From an uncultured Sphaerochaeta sp. (lineage in GTDB: Bacteria; Spirochaetota; Spirochaetia; Sphaerochaetales; Sphaerochaetaceae), in contig NZ_OY781939.1 in NCBI RefSeq assembly GCF_963677315.1, forward strand, positions 1,364,001 to 1,428,000: a stretch of DNA of 64,000 nt, written 5' to 3'. Positions 27,760 to 36,741 of this stretch are shown here, one piece after another. The translations under genes were made by a program, and so were the position numbers. The notes under the pieces were generated by a model. It was not told the DNA's origin, searched no databases, and saw only the letters and a list, made by a program, of their open reading frames with translations. The number at the start of each line of letters is the position of its first letter. The first letter of the stretch is position 1.

Positions 27760-28590
27760 TTACCCCTTCACCCCTGATGCAGAAAGACCCCCGATGATAT
27801 AACGTTGTAAAATAATGAACAGAATAATAATGGGGATGATTGACATGACCGAAGCGGCAAGAATGCTACTCCAATCCACACCATTGAAACCAATATAGTT
27901 CTTGATGGCTATCTGAATAGTGTATTTTTTCTGGTCACTGAGCACCAATAATGGAAGAATGTAATCATTCCATCTCCACATGAAGCTGAAAATTGCCAAT
28001 GTAACGGTACTGGACGTACCCAAAGGGAGCATAACATAGAGAAAAGTTTGGGCTTCATTACTACCATCGATACGAGCTGCCTCAACAAACGAGAGTGGAA
28101 TGGAGAGATAGTGCTGTCGAAACATGAATATCCCTGTTGTGGTAGTCACCACAGGAAGTATTACACCCCAAATATTGTTATAGAGGCCTAATTCGCTGAT
28201 AACCACCACTTGAGGAACAGTGAGCGTTTCTCCAGGAATCAAGGTACCAAGGAGAAAAATACCGAATATCAAGTTGGTGTAGGAAACCTCAAAACGGTAA
28301 ATGGCTAGCGCATAGCCACACATTGCACTAATGATGAGGGTAATGGCTGTACCGACAACTGCAAGAAAAAGACTGTTGAATACATAACCGAAGAAACCAT
28401 CCCCTACAACCTTGATATAGTGTGAGGGTGTCCACTCTGTGGGGAAGAGCGCCAGTGGATATGAGAAGAGTTCCCCGGTCTGCTTGAATGAGCTGAAGAA
28501 CAGCCAAATGATGGGAAAAAGCATCAGGAGAGAGACCAGGAACGTCAGGATAGAAGGCCAGCTGTGCTTGGGTAATATGCGTCTCATCAT
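27760..28590 (-). CDS. ABC oligosaccharide permease, MalG-like
   Basis: 276 aa, six membrane segments (first at about 14-35). EAA loop at about residues 180-210 (FVEAARIDGSNEAQTFLYVMLPLGTSS). The N-terminal codons overlap the end of the other permease gene by 4 bp, and GH38 starts 9 bp downstream. Together with the two genes before it, it forms the importer of the glycan operon. No ATPase gene is present locally. Confidence 0.9.
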   Translation of the reverse strand: MMRRILPKHSWPSILTFLVSLLMLFPIIWLFFSSFKQTGELFSYPLALFPTEWTPSHYIKVVGDGFFGYVFNSLFLAVVGTAITLIISAMCGYALAIYRFEVSYTNLIFGIFLLGTLIPGETLTVPQVVVISELGLYNNIWGVILPVVTTTTGIFMFRQHYLSIPLSFVEAARIDGSNEAQTFLYVMLPLGTSSTVTLAIFSFMWRWNDYILPLLVLSDQKKYTIQIAIKNYIGFNGVDWSSILAASVMSIIPIIILFIILQRYIIGGLSASGVKG

Positions 28591-29465
28591 CTGTCCCCTC
28601 CATTGCTGATCTTGAACTGTATAAAGGCTATAAAGGCGAAAATGATCATGACCAACAGAGAGATTGCGGATGCATAACCGTATTGCATCTGGTTGAAACC
28701 TTTATCAAAAATGAATTGAATGATGAATGTTGTGTTCAGGCCTGGACCACCTTGCGTGATACCTTGGACCAATGCGTACTCTTTTAAAAGATTAACGGTA
28801 GAAAGAAGCGTCACCAAGAATGTAGTGGGAGCTAGCATCGGGAGAGTCATATAGAAAAAAGTTTGTACAGGAGAACTCCCGTCAATGGCTGCTGCTTCAT
28901 AGATATCCCCTGAGATATTGTTGATACCTCCAATAAAAATAACCATATAGAATCCAGTAGAAGCCCAGTTGCTTGCAAAACTGATGACGAAGGTGGCAAG
29001 CCTTGGGTTGAGTGCCCACTGCATGGGCTCTCCACCGATGGTCTGGATCAGGTAGTTGATCAGGCCATACTCGGCGCTGAACATCCAGTTGATCGTAATA
29101 CCCACAACCAGATGGCTGAGAAGGCTGGGAACATACACCATGGTTCGGGCAAGCCCCTTGATGGCAACACGCTTGCTAGTTACCAGGATAGCGATCAAAA
29201 GCGGCACGATCACCTTGAAGGGAAGACTGAAGAGGGTATACCCGAAGGTACGACCCAAGGCAGCATAGAATTTGGAGTCCCGGATCAACTCACTGAAGTT
29301 GCTCAAGCCGATGAAATCCATGGTCTTCCACCCATCATAGTTGGTGAAGGACAGACCGACACTCAACCCCAGCGGCAACAAGAAAAAGACAGAGAAGAGG
29401 ATAAGACAAGGCGCAATGAAAAACCAGAACGCTTTGACATGCCGTTTTACATAGGGTGTCTTCAT
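28587..29465 (-). CDS. ABC oligosaccharide permease, MalF-like
   Basis: 292 aa from ATG 29465 (MKTPYVKRHVKAFWFF), the usual N-terminus for MalF-like proteins; the frame is open 16 codons further but with no ribosome site there. Six membrane segments, EAA loop DIYEAAAIDGSSPVQTFFYMTLPMLAPT. Its gene follows the binding-protein gene after a 110-bp gap that holds a strong hairpin, so permease levels are probably lower than binding-protein levels. Confidence 0.9.
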   Translation of the reverse strand: MKTPYVKRHVKAFWFFIAPCLILFSVFFLLPLGLSVGLSFTNYDGWKTMDFIGLSNFSELIRDSKFYAALGRTFGYTLFSLPFKVIVPLLIAILVTSKRVAIKGLARTMVYVPSLLSHLVVGITINWMFSAEYGLINYLIQTIGGEPMQWALNPRLATFVISFASNWASTGFYMVIFIGGINNISGDIYEAAAIDGSSPVQTFFYMTLPMLAPTTFLVTLLSTVNLLKEYALVQGITQGGPGLNTTFIIQFIFDKGFNQMQYGYASAISLLVMIIFAFIAFIQFKISNGGDR

Positions 29466-29541
29466 AAGTAGTGCATCCGTTTGACAGTACGTGCATACAA
29501 TCATGATCGACACACATACTGGTAGAGGGGTAAGAGAGATA

Positions 29542-29564
29542 CTGGGCTGTCACAGACAGCCCAG
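29542..29564 (-). terminator. Strong hairpin between binding-protein and permease genes
   Basis: CTGGGCTGTC (29542-29551) and GACAGCCCAG (29555-29564) form a perfect 10-bp stem with a 3-nt loop, 12 bp after the binding-protein stop. On the transcribed strand the following bases are TATCTCTCTT, a poor T-tract. mRNA 3'-end protection is as likely as partial termination. Confidence 0.6.
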
Positions 29565-29575
29565 CACCACGTACA

Positions 29576-30847
29576 TTAGTACTTGAGAGGCCAGCCGGAC
29601 TTCTTGGAGAGCAGCTCAGCAAAGTCATTGAGTGCCTTTGCAGGGCTGATGTCCCCATTGACCGCCTGACGGAGTGCGTCACGATACTCGTTGTCGTAGA
29701 AGTTTCTCCACATCGAGCTCTCATCGACACTGAAGGCATAGGAGACCTTGGAAACCTCACTCTGCAGTACCTTGTAATCCTCAGCAACCTGCTGGTCTGC
29801 TGGAGAGTAGGTTACCCCAACGAGGGAGGAGAGTCCCTTGTCACGGTTCAAATAGGTCTGGAAGTTCTTCTTGGTGTAGAACCACTTGAGGAAGTCGACT
29901 GCAAGGTCCTTGTTCTTGGCATTCACAGGGACACCAAGTCCACTGCCACCGAGGATGGCACTTGGGCCTTCAGGACCAACTGGTGAAGGCATAACGCCCC
30001 AATTCATTCCCTGAATCTGGTTGTAGAAGGAGTTGTAGTTCCACGTTCCACTGAAGTAGATTCCTACATCCCCATTCTTGAAATAGTCAGCCGGGTTGTC
30101 GGTGGTGCCGCCAGCCCAGATAGCCTTGGGCATGAAGGAGTTGTTCCATGCAACAAAGTCTTCCAGCGTAGCGATGTTCTGTGGGCTGTTGATGGCAACC
30201 ACAAAGGAATCACCAGATTTCTCCACCATGGATCCGCCGTTTGCATACATCAGATTGTCATAGCGTGCTCTGGAGGAGTCCATTGCCATACCATACTTTA
30301 CCCCGCCCTTCTCTTTGAGGAGCTTTGCATTCTTCTCAAGCTCTTCAAAGGTCCAGGGATCGTCTACCGTTGGAGCGGAAAGCCCGACGCGGTCAAAAGC
30401 ATCCTTGTTGTAGTACACGTTGGTAATCGTGAACTGCTGGGGAAGGGTTGCCTTCTTGTCGCTGCTGTAATCCTGCACGATGATTTCCACAGCCATCGGT
30501 TCAAAGATGGACATGTCAAAATATTCGCCCAAATCGATGAATTCATCTGGATAGAGGCGAGCAAGACGAGTGGTGGCGATCAAATCCGGCAAGTCATTGT
30601 TGCGTGCCATCAAGGGGAACTTGGTGAGCTGGTCTTCGTAGGGAATGACCATAACATCAAGGGTGTTCCCGGTCTCTGCCGCCCAATCCTTCATGGTGTT
30701 CAGCAAAGCATCCTCACTTGAGGGCTCTTCACTGAGCATCACCTTGAGAGCCTGGGGACCCTGGGCAGCTTCTTCCTTGGACCCTGCAGCAAAAACCATG
30801 CTGCCAAGGAGTAAAACCACCAATGCGAGAATCGATACTTTCTTCAT
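29576..30847 (-). CDS. ABC transporter extracellular oligosaccharide-binding protein
   Basis: Periplasmic receptor of the glycan importer. 423 aa. Signal peptide at residues 1-20 (MKKVSILALVVLLLGSMVFA, cleavage at FA-AGSKEE), the same AAGSKE style as the TRAP binding protein in this window. Family 1 fold; recognisable FEELEKNAKLLKEKGGVKYGMAMD and FKNGDVGIYFSGTWN. AGGAGG lies 6 nt before the ATG. It follows the 839-aa gene by 134 bp, so it may have its own promoter as well. Confidence 0.9.
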   Translation of the reverse strand: MKKVSILALVVLLLGSMVFAAGSKEEAAQGPQALKVMLSEEPSSEDALLNTMKDWAAETGNTLDVMVIPYEDQLTKFPLMARNNDLPDLIATTRLARLYPDEFIDLGEYFDMSIFEPMAVEIIVQDYSSDKKATLPQQFTITNVYYNKDAFDRVGLSAPTVDDPWTFEELEKNAKLLKEKGGVKYGMAMDSSRARYDNLMYANGGSMVEKSGDSFVVAINSPQNIATLEDFVAWNNSFMPKAIWAGGTTDNPADYFKNGDVGIYFSGTWNYNSFYNQIQGMNWGVMPSPVGPEGPSAILGGSGLGVPVNAKNKDLAVDFLKWFYTKKNFQTYLNRDKGLSSLVGVTYSPADQQVAEDYKVLQSEVSKVSYAFSVDESSMWRNFYDNEYRDALRQAVNGDISPAKALNDFAELLSKKSGWPLKY

Positions 30848-30981
30848 ATCATACCTCCTGTTGTATGAATATCAGTTTCCAATGTGTTGAGCTACTGCTC
30901 ATACTGTCAGTGTAATCGTTGAGTCCTATAAATCTACAAGTGTTTTGTCCAAATATCCTAATAAAGATTGCATTTTTTGCT

Positions 30982-33501
30982 TTACCGTTCAACAATCCAT
31001 CTATTCTGTCCTACAGGATCAAACCTTGAGTAGTGTATGCCCGTTCCATTGACATGCAACGATTGTCCATAGCCCCCCTCCAGCGTTCCAAGGCTGGGGT
31101 CCTCAAGAACAAAGGAGTGGGAATCCGCTTTCAGCGGGGCTTGCTCAATAGCTGCAATGAAATCCTGGAAGGAGCCAAAGCTGGCAGAGGATCCTACACG
31201 CAACAGGTACAATGCACTCCTCCCTTCGGCGATGAACTCACGTTCCTTATTGGGGCCAAAGGTGACCATCTTGAGAGGAGAAGAACAGTAGATTGCTCCG
31301 TACCCACCATTGTGGGCACGTACAAACAGCCAGGAATCCCGCTGCTGAAACTCTGCAAATTCCATGGTTGGAAGATAGATGTGGGTAAAATCCACAGGAT
31401 GGGAGGGAGAGAGGCAGAAGCTGATTGCTGCAAAGTTCTCTACCTGGTTCACCCTTGGCAAGGTTCCATTACCCGCCCAGTAGGAGGGACGTGCGTGGCC
31501 GAACAGAGCATGTTCCCCTGGGTGATTCACCCAGATTTGCTCTGTGGCAGAGAACAGGAGGTGGATTGGATTCTCCTGGAACCCACGCTCTCCAATGCGG
31601 AAGTTGTTGGCGCTGCTGAGCAGAGAGTATGCCGTCTTGCAGGCATAGACATCGGCATGACCCTGGTAGCCGTGTGTCGATTGACTGATCAGGGCCTTGC
31701 CCTCAGGAACCTGAGAAAACTGGCGATACTCCTCTGGCGCCTGGTAGTCGCTGAAACAGAGTGCGGTAACGCCCTTTCCTGCATGACTGGTATTTCCAAT
31801 GCCATAGCCGATCCAGTGTATGAAGGATGGACAGTTGGAGTTGTTGCCAAACAACTCCTTGGGATAGGTACGTCCAGCAGTGGTGCTGAAAATGCCATCA
31901 AGAGAGTAGACAGCAAGGATGTAGTAGATGTAATCCATCGCCTTTTTCGCAAGCATTTTCATCTCGCTGTTTGATGTCTGGGCATACAAGGAGGCAAATC
32001 CAAGCGCATCGATCGGCAGGTAGGGGGGACTGTTCCACTCAGTGAAACCAATGGAGAAGAAGGTGTCGAACCACTGTCTGAGCAGCTTGATCGCTTTCTC
32101 TTGCATCTCCTTCCCGCTCATACCACTATTGGTGAAAATTTCATCTGGATACATTTCTCCGGCAAGCAACTGACAGATATGGAACATGAGCGCATGGTTC
32201 TCACTGTAGAACCACATGGCATCGTCTCCCGGCTCATCATGCCAGTAGCGGAAGTTCAGCAAACAAGCTTTCATCGCCTCTTTCAGCTCCGCTGTCACAT
32301 AGGGGTGATCTGGGAAGGTATTCAGAATATGGGGAAAGTAGGAAAGATAGAAGTCACTACAGTCGCTACGTTTGTTGATGAAGGTGATCTGCCGCTTAAG
32401 CAGATGTTCAAACTCCTGTTGCGGCCCTCCTGCATGCAGGATTGCAACCGCCCTGTTCCCATTACGCTCCCCGTGGCTGGCAAGAAATGAGAATGCCTGC
32501 ATCTTACGCTCATCCATTGTTTTCTTTGGTTTGGGAACCAAGGAGAGCGGAAAGTTTTCGAAGGCAAGCTTATAGCGGATCTCCATATCCTCTACGGTAG
32601 TCTTGGCTACGAACTGCAGATACCCGATCGGCAGGTTCTCACATGGACCGAGGGAAGCGGTCCTCTCTCCTGGTTTGAAGACAGCTTCAGTACGATAGAG
32701 GTCACCCACCATGTAGTTCTCTTCGGTAGCCCCAACGAGGGAGACCACCAAATCCGAATCCTCATACGGGTTGGGACAGAAGAGCACAACATCCCCTTCC
32801 CTTACATGATTGCTCAAACAACTGAGATCACCGATGGCATTCTCCACAGCAAGCACCAATTGTGGAGAGCGGTCAGCTATGGGAAGTTTCTGCACCAAGG
32901 AGGGTTGTGCTTCGGTACAGGTGAGAGAGAACGAGCAATCGCTGTCGCGTTCAGCAAACTCGTCCCAAAAGACCACCAGTTCATTGTCCCCACGATTCAG
33001 GAGCAAGGTCACCTCTGTGGTTTGTATCTGGTTTCTCAGATGGGGGGTGAAGGTCAAAATCTTTTCCCCATTGAGAAAGAGACGAGCTCCTCCGGCAACA
33101 GCAAGTTCACATACAACCTCACGCTTTTTCTCACTCTCCAAGTATGTCAGAGCAACAGCGCTGATCCACGTTGGGTTTGGATAGAACCCTGAGAGGGCAA
33201 TTACTGGATCGTCAAAGGGAAAATGGGCAGAGAGGACATGGCTTGTACCCTGTTGGGTTACCATTCCCCCTACCTGTTTATCAGAGAAGGATGGATACCC
33301 ATCTTCAGCTTTTCTTCTTCCAGCAACGAAAGCTTCACGTACAGGATTGGTATGGCTGGCCGAACCAACCGAACCTTCCCAGACATTCGCTTCTTGTTCT
33401 ATTTTTACCGGGGTGCCGCTTACCGGCTCCTCATGGATCTCTGATATCAGAAACCGATTGATATGCCTTGCTTGTTGCAGTGGATAACGTAGATAGTGCA
33501 T
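30982..33501 (-). CDS. Uncharacterised 839-aa protein, probable carbohydrate-active enzyme
   Basis: I do not recognise a named family. First gene of the glycan operon; AGGAGGG precedes the ATG. No signal peptide, so it is cytoplasmic. Residues about 80-320 look all-beta (alternating strands, LFLNGEKILTF, NRGDNELVVFWDE), like a carbohydrate-binding or fucosidase-type sandwich. Residues about 330-620 look helical with aromatic pairs as in (alpha/alpha)6 barrels. The motifs MWFYSENHALMFH (429-440), FTNSGMSGKE, FTEWNSPPY (486-494) and TAGRTYPKELFGN (541-553) look like active-site loops. The C-terminal ~200 residues are beta-rich again. That architecture resembles polysaccharide lyases and GH families with alpha barrels, but the assignment is inference. 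Confidence 0.6.
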   Translation of the reverse strand: MHYLRYPLQQARHINRFLISEIHEEPVSGTPVKIEQEANVWEGSVGSASHTNPVREAFVAGRRKAEDGYPSFSDKQVGGMVTQQGTSHVLSAHFPFDDPVIALSGFYPNPTWISAVALTYLESEKKREVVCELAVAGGARLFLNGEKILTFTPHLRNQIQTTEVTLLLNRGDNELVVFWDEFAERDSDCSFSLTCTEAQPSLVQKLPIADRSPQLVLAVENAIGDLSCLSNHVREGDVVLFCPNPYEDSDLVVSLVGATEENYMVGDLYRTEAVFKPGERTASLGPCENLPIGYLQFVAKTTVEDMEIRYKLAFENFPLSLVPKPKKTMDERKMQAFSFLASHGERNGNRAVAILHAGGPQQEFEHLLKRQITFINKRSDCSDFYLSYFPHILNTFPDHPYVTAELKEAMKACLLNFRYWHDEPGDDAMWFYSENHALMFHICQLLAGEMYPDEIFTNSGMSGKEMQEKAIKLLRQWFDTFFSIGFTEWNSPPYLPIDALGFASLYAQTSNSEMKMLAKKAMDYIYYILAVYSLDGIFSTTAGRTYPKELFGNNSNCPSFIHWIGYGIGNTSHAGKGVTALCFSDYQAPEEYRQFSQVPEGKALISQSTHGYQGHADVYACKTAYSLLSSANNFRIGERGFQENPIHLLFSATEQIWVNHPGEHALFGHARPSYWAGNGTLPRVNQVENFAAISFCLSPSHPVDFTHIYLPTMEFAEFQQRDSWLFVRAHNGGYGAIYCSSPLKMVTFGPNKEREFIAEGRSALYLLRVGSSASFGSFQDFIAAIEQAPLKADSHSFVLEDPSLGTLEGGYGQSLHVNGTGIHYSRFDPVGQNRWIVER

Positions 33502-33524
33502 GGGATATCCCTCCTAGTGATAGT

Positions 33525-33591
33525 ATGAAATGACAATTTTGCAAAATCCACGTATTTCTTGCTCTCTTACCGTGAATCTCTTGCATTTCAT
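33525..33591. promoter_or_regulatory. Palindromes in the divergent spacer of the glycan operon
   Basis: The 113-bp spacer between the 839-aa gene (minus) and the AraC gene (plus) holds a perfect 12-bp palindrome ATTTTGCAAAAT (33536-33547). It also holds an inverted pair ATGAAATG (33525-33532) and CATTTCAT (33584-33591) 51 bp apart, which would suit a looping AraC-type regulator. Candidate operators only. Confidence 0.4.
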
Positions 33592-33614
33592 GCGAACTGA
33601 GGTAGGATACACAC

Positions 33615-34589
33615 ATGAGGCATGCGTATTCTGAACTACTCTTTGACCCATCCTTGGTCATTACGGTAAACCGGGTTGATGATCCGGTCTTCTATGTCTT
33701 TGACTACCAGAAGAGGCGGCTGAATATGGAGTTCCAACACTTCCATACCTATTGGGAGGTCTACATTCTCTTTGACGATAGCGCCGGCCATGTCATAGAG
33801 GGAGAGTACTTCTCCCTGCAGCGGGGAGACATTGTCCTGCTCAAACCACGATTACTCCATAAGAGCACCTATGAGGAGCATGCAAAACCAAAGGCCCGCC
33901 TGGTCATCGGTTTCAGAATCGAGGAACACCCCAAAGGGTTCGAGCGGCAGACGGAGAGACTGCTCTCCCTTTTTGGAGAGGCAGTGCCCATTTTTCGCTT
34001 TGATGGTAAAATACTTGAAGATATCCACCGACTGCTGAACAGAATCTACCAATTGGGGACTGAGCACCCCCTCAATGCTGAGATGATGATCCACCAAAGT
34101 TTCATGGAACTGCTGTGGGTATTGTACATCCATAAACGACAGAACCAGTACGTCAAGCAAGCAAACACAAACTCGGTCAGTGAGAAAATCTATGCAATCA
34201 CCAGTTATATGCATACTCATTTTGATGAGAGACTTGGTCTTCCTGAAATTGCAAAAAGGTTCTCCATCAGCCCTTATTATCTTTCCAGACAGTTCAAACT
34301 GGTCACCGGAGCTGGATTTGTCACCTACCTGCAGATGATCCGTATCCGACATGCACAGAATGAACTGCTCTACAGCAAGAAACCCATCCAGCAGATTTGT
34401 GAGGAGAGCGGATTCCCCTCCTTCAGCCAGTTCAATCGTGTCTTCAACCAATACTGTGAGATGAGCCCTTCTGCATTCAGGAAAGATACCAACCATCGCT
34501 CCCAGCTCCTGCTGAGACGTTCAGATCCTGAACACAATAGTGATGCCACCCTTCCCAGGATTCTACAAACACCTGAGGAACAAGGCTAA
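33615..34589 (+). CDS. AraC family regulator, divergent from the glycan operon
   Basis: 324 aa. N-terminal cupin-like sensor (MEFQHFHTYWEVYILFD, HVIEGEYFSLQRGDIVLLKPRLLH), helical linker, AraC DNA-binding domain at about 195-295 (FSISPYYLSRQFKLVTGAGF, IQQICEESGFPSFSQFNRVFNQYCEMSPSAFRKD) and a tail NHRSQLLLRRSDPEHNSDAT. Paralogue of the AraC gene that ends the operon. Divergent placement makes it the prime activator candidate. Upstream, TAGGAT (33603-33608) could be either a -10 box with +1 at the ATG or a Shine-Dalgarno; which one is not decidable by eye. Its TAA stop shares CTAA with the opposing gene's TAG. Confidence 0.87.
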   Translation: MRHAYSELLFDPSLVITVNRVDDPVFYVFDYQKRRLNMEFQHFHTYWEVYILFDDSAGHVIEGEYFSLQRGDIVLLKPRLLHKSTYEEHAKPKARLVIGFRIEEHPKGFERQTERLLSLFGEAVPIFRFDGKILEDIHRLLNRIYQLGTEHPLNAEMMIHQSFMELLWVLYIHKRQNQYVKQANTNSVSEKIYAITSYMHTHFDERLGLPEIAKRFSISPYYLSRQFKLVTGAGFVTYLQMIRIRHAQNELLYSKKPIQQICEESGFPSFSQFNRVFNQYCEMSPSAFRKDTNHRSQLLLRRSDPEHNSDATLPRILQTPEEQG

Positions 34590-35650
34590 AGATGCATATC
34601 CTTGGTGGAGAAATCAGAAAGCGGAAGAGAAACAGGGGCTTTCTCCAAGTGACTCTTGTAGATGGCAAGCACCAACTCCAAGGCATCCCGTCCTTCTTGA
34701 GCTGAAACATAGGGGCTGAGGTGCTCCTCTATTGATCGCTTGCAATCCTCATACACCCGTTGGTGGCTGGTACCATAGACAGAGGAAAAAGGTTCTTCCT
34801 GTTTCAATCCACCAAGCTTTTGAATCTTGGGGTCGGAAAAATCCCAGGTTTCAATATGCTGCCCATACTCTCCCCCCAAGGCAGCGGTACCACGATCTCC
34901 AATGATCATCAAACGTTCCTCCAGATCTTTTTGGAAGACATTGGTGGTTCCTTCAAAGGAACCGATCACCCCATTGGAAAATACTACATGGCCTACCCCC
35001 AAATCCTCTACCTCTAGGTAGGGATGACAGCGGTTTGCCAATCTGCCCCAGACAGTGTCAATCTTGCCTCCTGCAAACCATCGCATCAGATCCAGTCCAT
35101 GAATGCACTGGTTCATCAAGGCTCCTCCATCCTTCTCCCAGGTGCCCCTCCAGGAAGCTTGCTCATAGTAGGGCTTACTGCGGGCCCATCGGACCTGGAG
35201 TGAGATATGACTCACAGAGCCAAAAGCGCCAGCATCCAATGCAGAGCGGATCTTTTGAGATGCGTCATTGAACCGATTCTGTTGGCAGACAGAGAGCATT
35301 ACCTGCTGCTTCCTTGCCATCTGCAGCATGCTGTCTGCATCTGAGAGACTGAGTGCCATTGGCTTCTCAACCAGAACATTGATCCCACGAGAGAGACACT
35401 CAAGAGCAATTTCAGCATGGCTGCCGCTGTCAGTGGCAATGGCAACCATGTCGAGATTGCAGCTGTCAAGCATCTTTCGATAGTCCTGATATCGCTCTAT
35501 TGGCAGATCTTGGAGTCCTAGTCCAGAGAGCAGGGCATCAATTGCCTGTGAATTGATATTACAGAGTGCAACCACCTCCATCCCAACCGCTAGGGCAGAG
35601 GGAAGGTGATTGCATGCGATACGCCCACACCCGATCAACGCATATCGCAT
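34586..35650 (-). CDS. Gfo/Idh/MocA family oxidoreductase
   Basis: NAD(P)-dependent sugar or sugar-derivative oxidoreductase. 354 aa. N-terminal Rossmann fold (ALIGCGRIACNHLPSAL), catalytic EKP motif (LVEKPMALS, about residue 95), then RWARSKPYYEQASWRGTWEKDGGALMNQCIHGLDLMRWF, whose NQ-x-IH-x-D segment resembles WlbA/WbpB-type UDP-sugar dehydrogenases. That resemblance is from memory and weak. Third gene of three tandem Gfo/Idh/MocA genes, 3 bp after the second. Confidence 0.83.
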   Translation of the reverse strand: MRYALIGCGRIACNHLPSALAVGMEVVALCNINSQAIDALLSGLGLQDLPIERYQDYRKMLDSCNLDMVAIATDSGSHAEIALECLSRGINVLVEKPMALSLSDADSMLQMARKQQVMLSVCQQNRFNDASQKIRSALDAGAFGSVSHISLQVRWARSKPYYEQASWRGTWEKDGGALMNQCIHGLDLMRWFAGGKIDTVWGRLANRCHPYLEVEDLGVGHVVFSNGVIGSFEGTTNVFQKDLEERLMIIGDRGTAALGGEYGQHIETWDFSDPKIQKLGGLKQEEPFSSVYGTSHQRVYEDCKRSIEEHLSPYVSAQEGRDALELVLAIYKSHLEKAPVSLPLSDFSTKDMHL

Positions 35651-35653
35651 AGG

Positions 35654-36727
35654 CTAGCGAATTTTCACCGCTTTCTCTTCTGCCTCGATTGCCAACTCTA
35701 TCGCCCTGAAGGTATGTTCCTGTTTCATTGCCGTCTCGCTGCGGTCGAGGCTATCCCTGATCAAACGACCAAAATACGGAAACCCAACTTTTCCACCTAC
35801 GTGAAAAGGCTTTTCTCCCTCTCCATCTACCAGAATCACATGATCGCCCTCTTTGGAGGCAGCAACATCGATATATTTGCGTAGCTCTATGTATCCTTTG
35901 GTGCCCACAATAAACATTCGTCCATCTCCCCAGGTGCCCAAACCATCGGGAGTGTACCAATCGAGAGAGAAGAAGCAGGGAACTCCATTGCTTGTGGTAA
36001 AGCAGGCATCTCCATAATCCTCCAGTCCTGGATACTCCCGGTGAAAGAGATTTCCCACTCTGCTGGAGATCAATGTGGCATCCTCTGCACCACTGAACTG
36101 CAGGATCTGTTCGAGTTGATGACTCCCAATATCTACCAGAATACCCCCATACTTTTCCTTTTCAAAGAACCAGTCTGGACGGCTTTTTGCTGAAAGACGA
36201 TGAGGTCCCCAACCACGAATTGAGACAATATCACCTATTGCTCCATCACTCAGCAGTTTTTCAGCGTAGACAGCCGCTTCAACATGGAGGCGTTCGCTGT
36301 AGTAGACAAACCACTTGCGACCAGTCTCAATAACCTTTCTTCGAGCCTCGGCTACCTGTTCCTGGGTGGTGAAGGGAGGTTTGTCAGAGAAGTAATCCTT
36401 TCCATGATCAAGCACCTCCAGTCCCAAGGGTCCGCGGCTTGAGGGAATCGCAGCACTGGCGATCAACTGGACTGATGGATTCTCGAGCACTTCCTCTTTG
36501 GAAGCTGCCTGCTTCGCTGATGGGAACTTTTCCTGGAAGGATGTTACTTTCTTTGCATCTGGGTCATACACAAAGGCAATATCAGCCCCTGCTTCAAATA
36601 ACCCATTGCACATCCCATAGATATGGCCATGATCAAGTCCTATAACACCGACAACGAATTCGCCTCTCTTGCAAACCGGTTGTGGCTTACCCTCTGGGGC
36701 ATACTGCTGTCCATCCATTTTCTGCAT
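35654..36727 (-). CDS. Gfo/Idh/MocA family oxidoreductase
   Basis: 357 aa. The N-terminus has a basic and proline-rich extension of about 20 residues before the Rossmann segment VGVIGLDHGHIYGMCNGL, where the usual GxGxxG glycine pattern is altered to GLDHGH, the form seen in some trehalose- or glucoside-linked members. The EKP position reads SDKPP (about residue 135). WGPHRLSAKSRPDWFFEKEKYGGILVDIGSHQLEQILQF supplies the active-site Asp and His. In an operon between two other Gfo/Idh/MocA genes (14 and 3 bp gaps). Substrate unknown. Confidence 0.8.
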   Translation of the reverse strand: MQKMDGQQYAPEGKPQPVCKRGEFVVGVIGLDHGHIYGMCNGLFEAGADIAFVYDPDAKKVTSFQEKFPSAKQAASKEEVLENPSVQLIASAAIPSSRGPLGLEVLDHGKDYFSDKPPFTTQEQVAEARRKVIETGRKWFVYYSERLHVEAAVYAEKLLSDGAIGDIVSIRGWGPHRLSAKSRPDWFFEKEKYGGILVDIGSHQLEQILQFSGAEDATLISSRVGNLFHREYPGLEDYGDACFTTSNGVPCFFSLDWYTPDGLGTWGDGRMFIVGTKGYIELRKYIDVAASKEGDHVILVDGEGEKPFHVGGKVGFPYFGRLIRDSLDRSETAMKQEHTFRAIELAIEAEEKAVKIR

Positions 36728-36741
36728 TGGCGTCCTCCTTT

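Noticed and set aside
33852..34496. Open frame of about 214 codons antisense to the AraC gene
   Set aside because: Lies wholly inside a clear AraC coding sequence and has no start signal.
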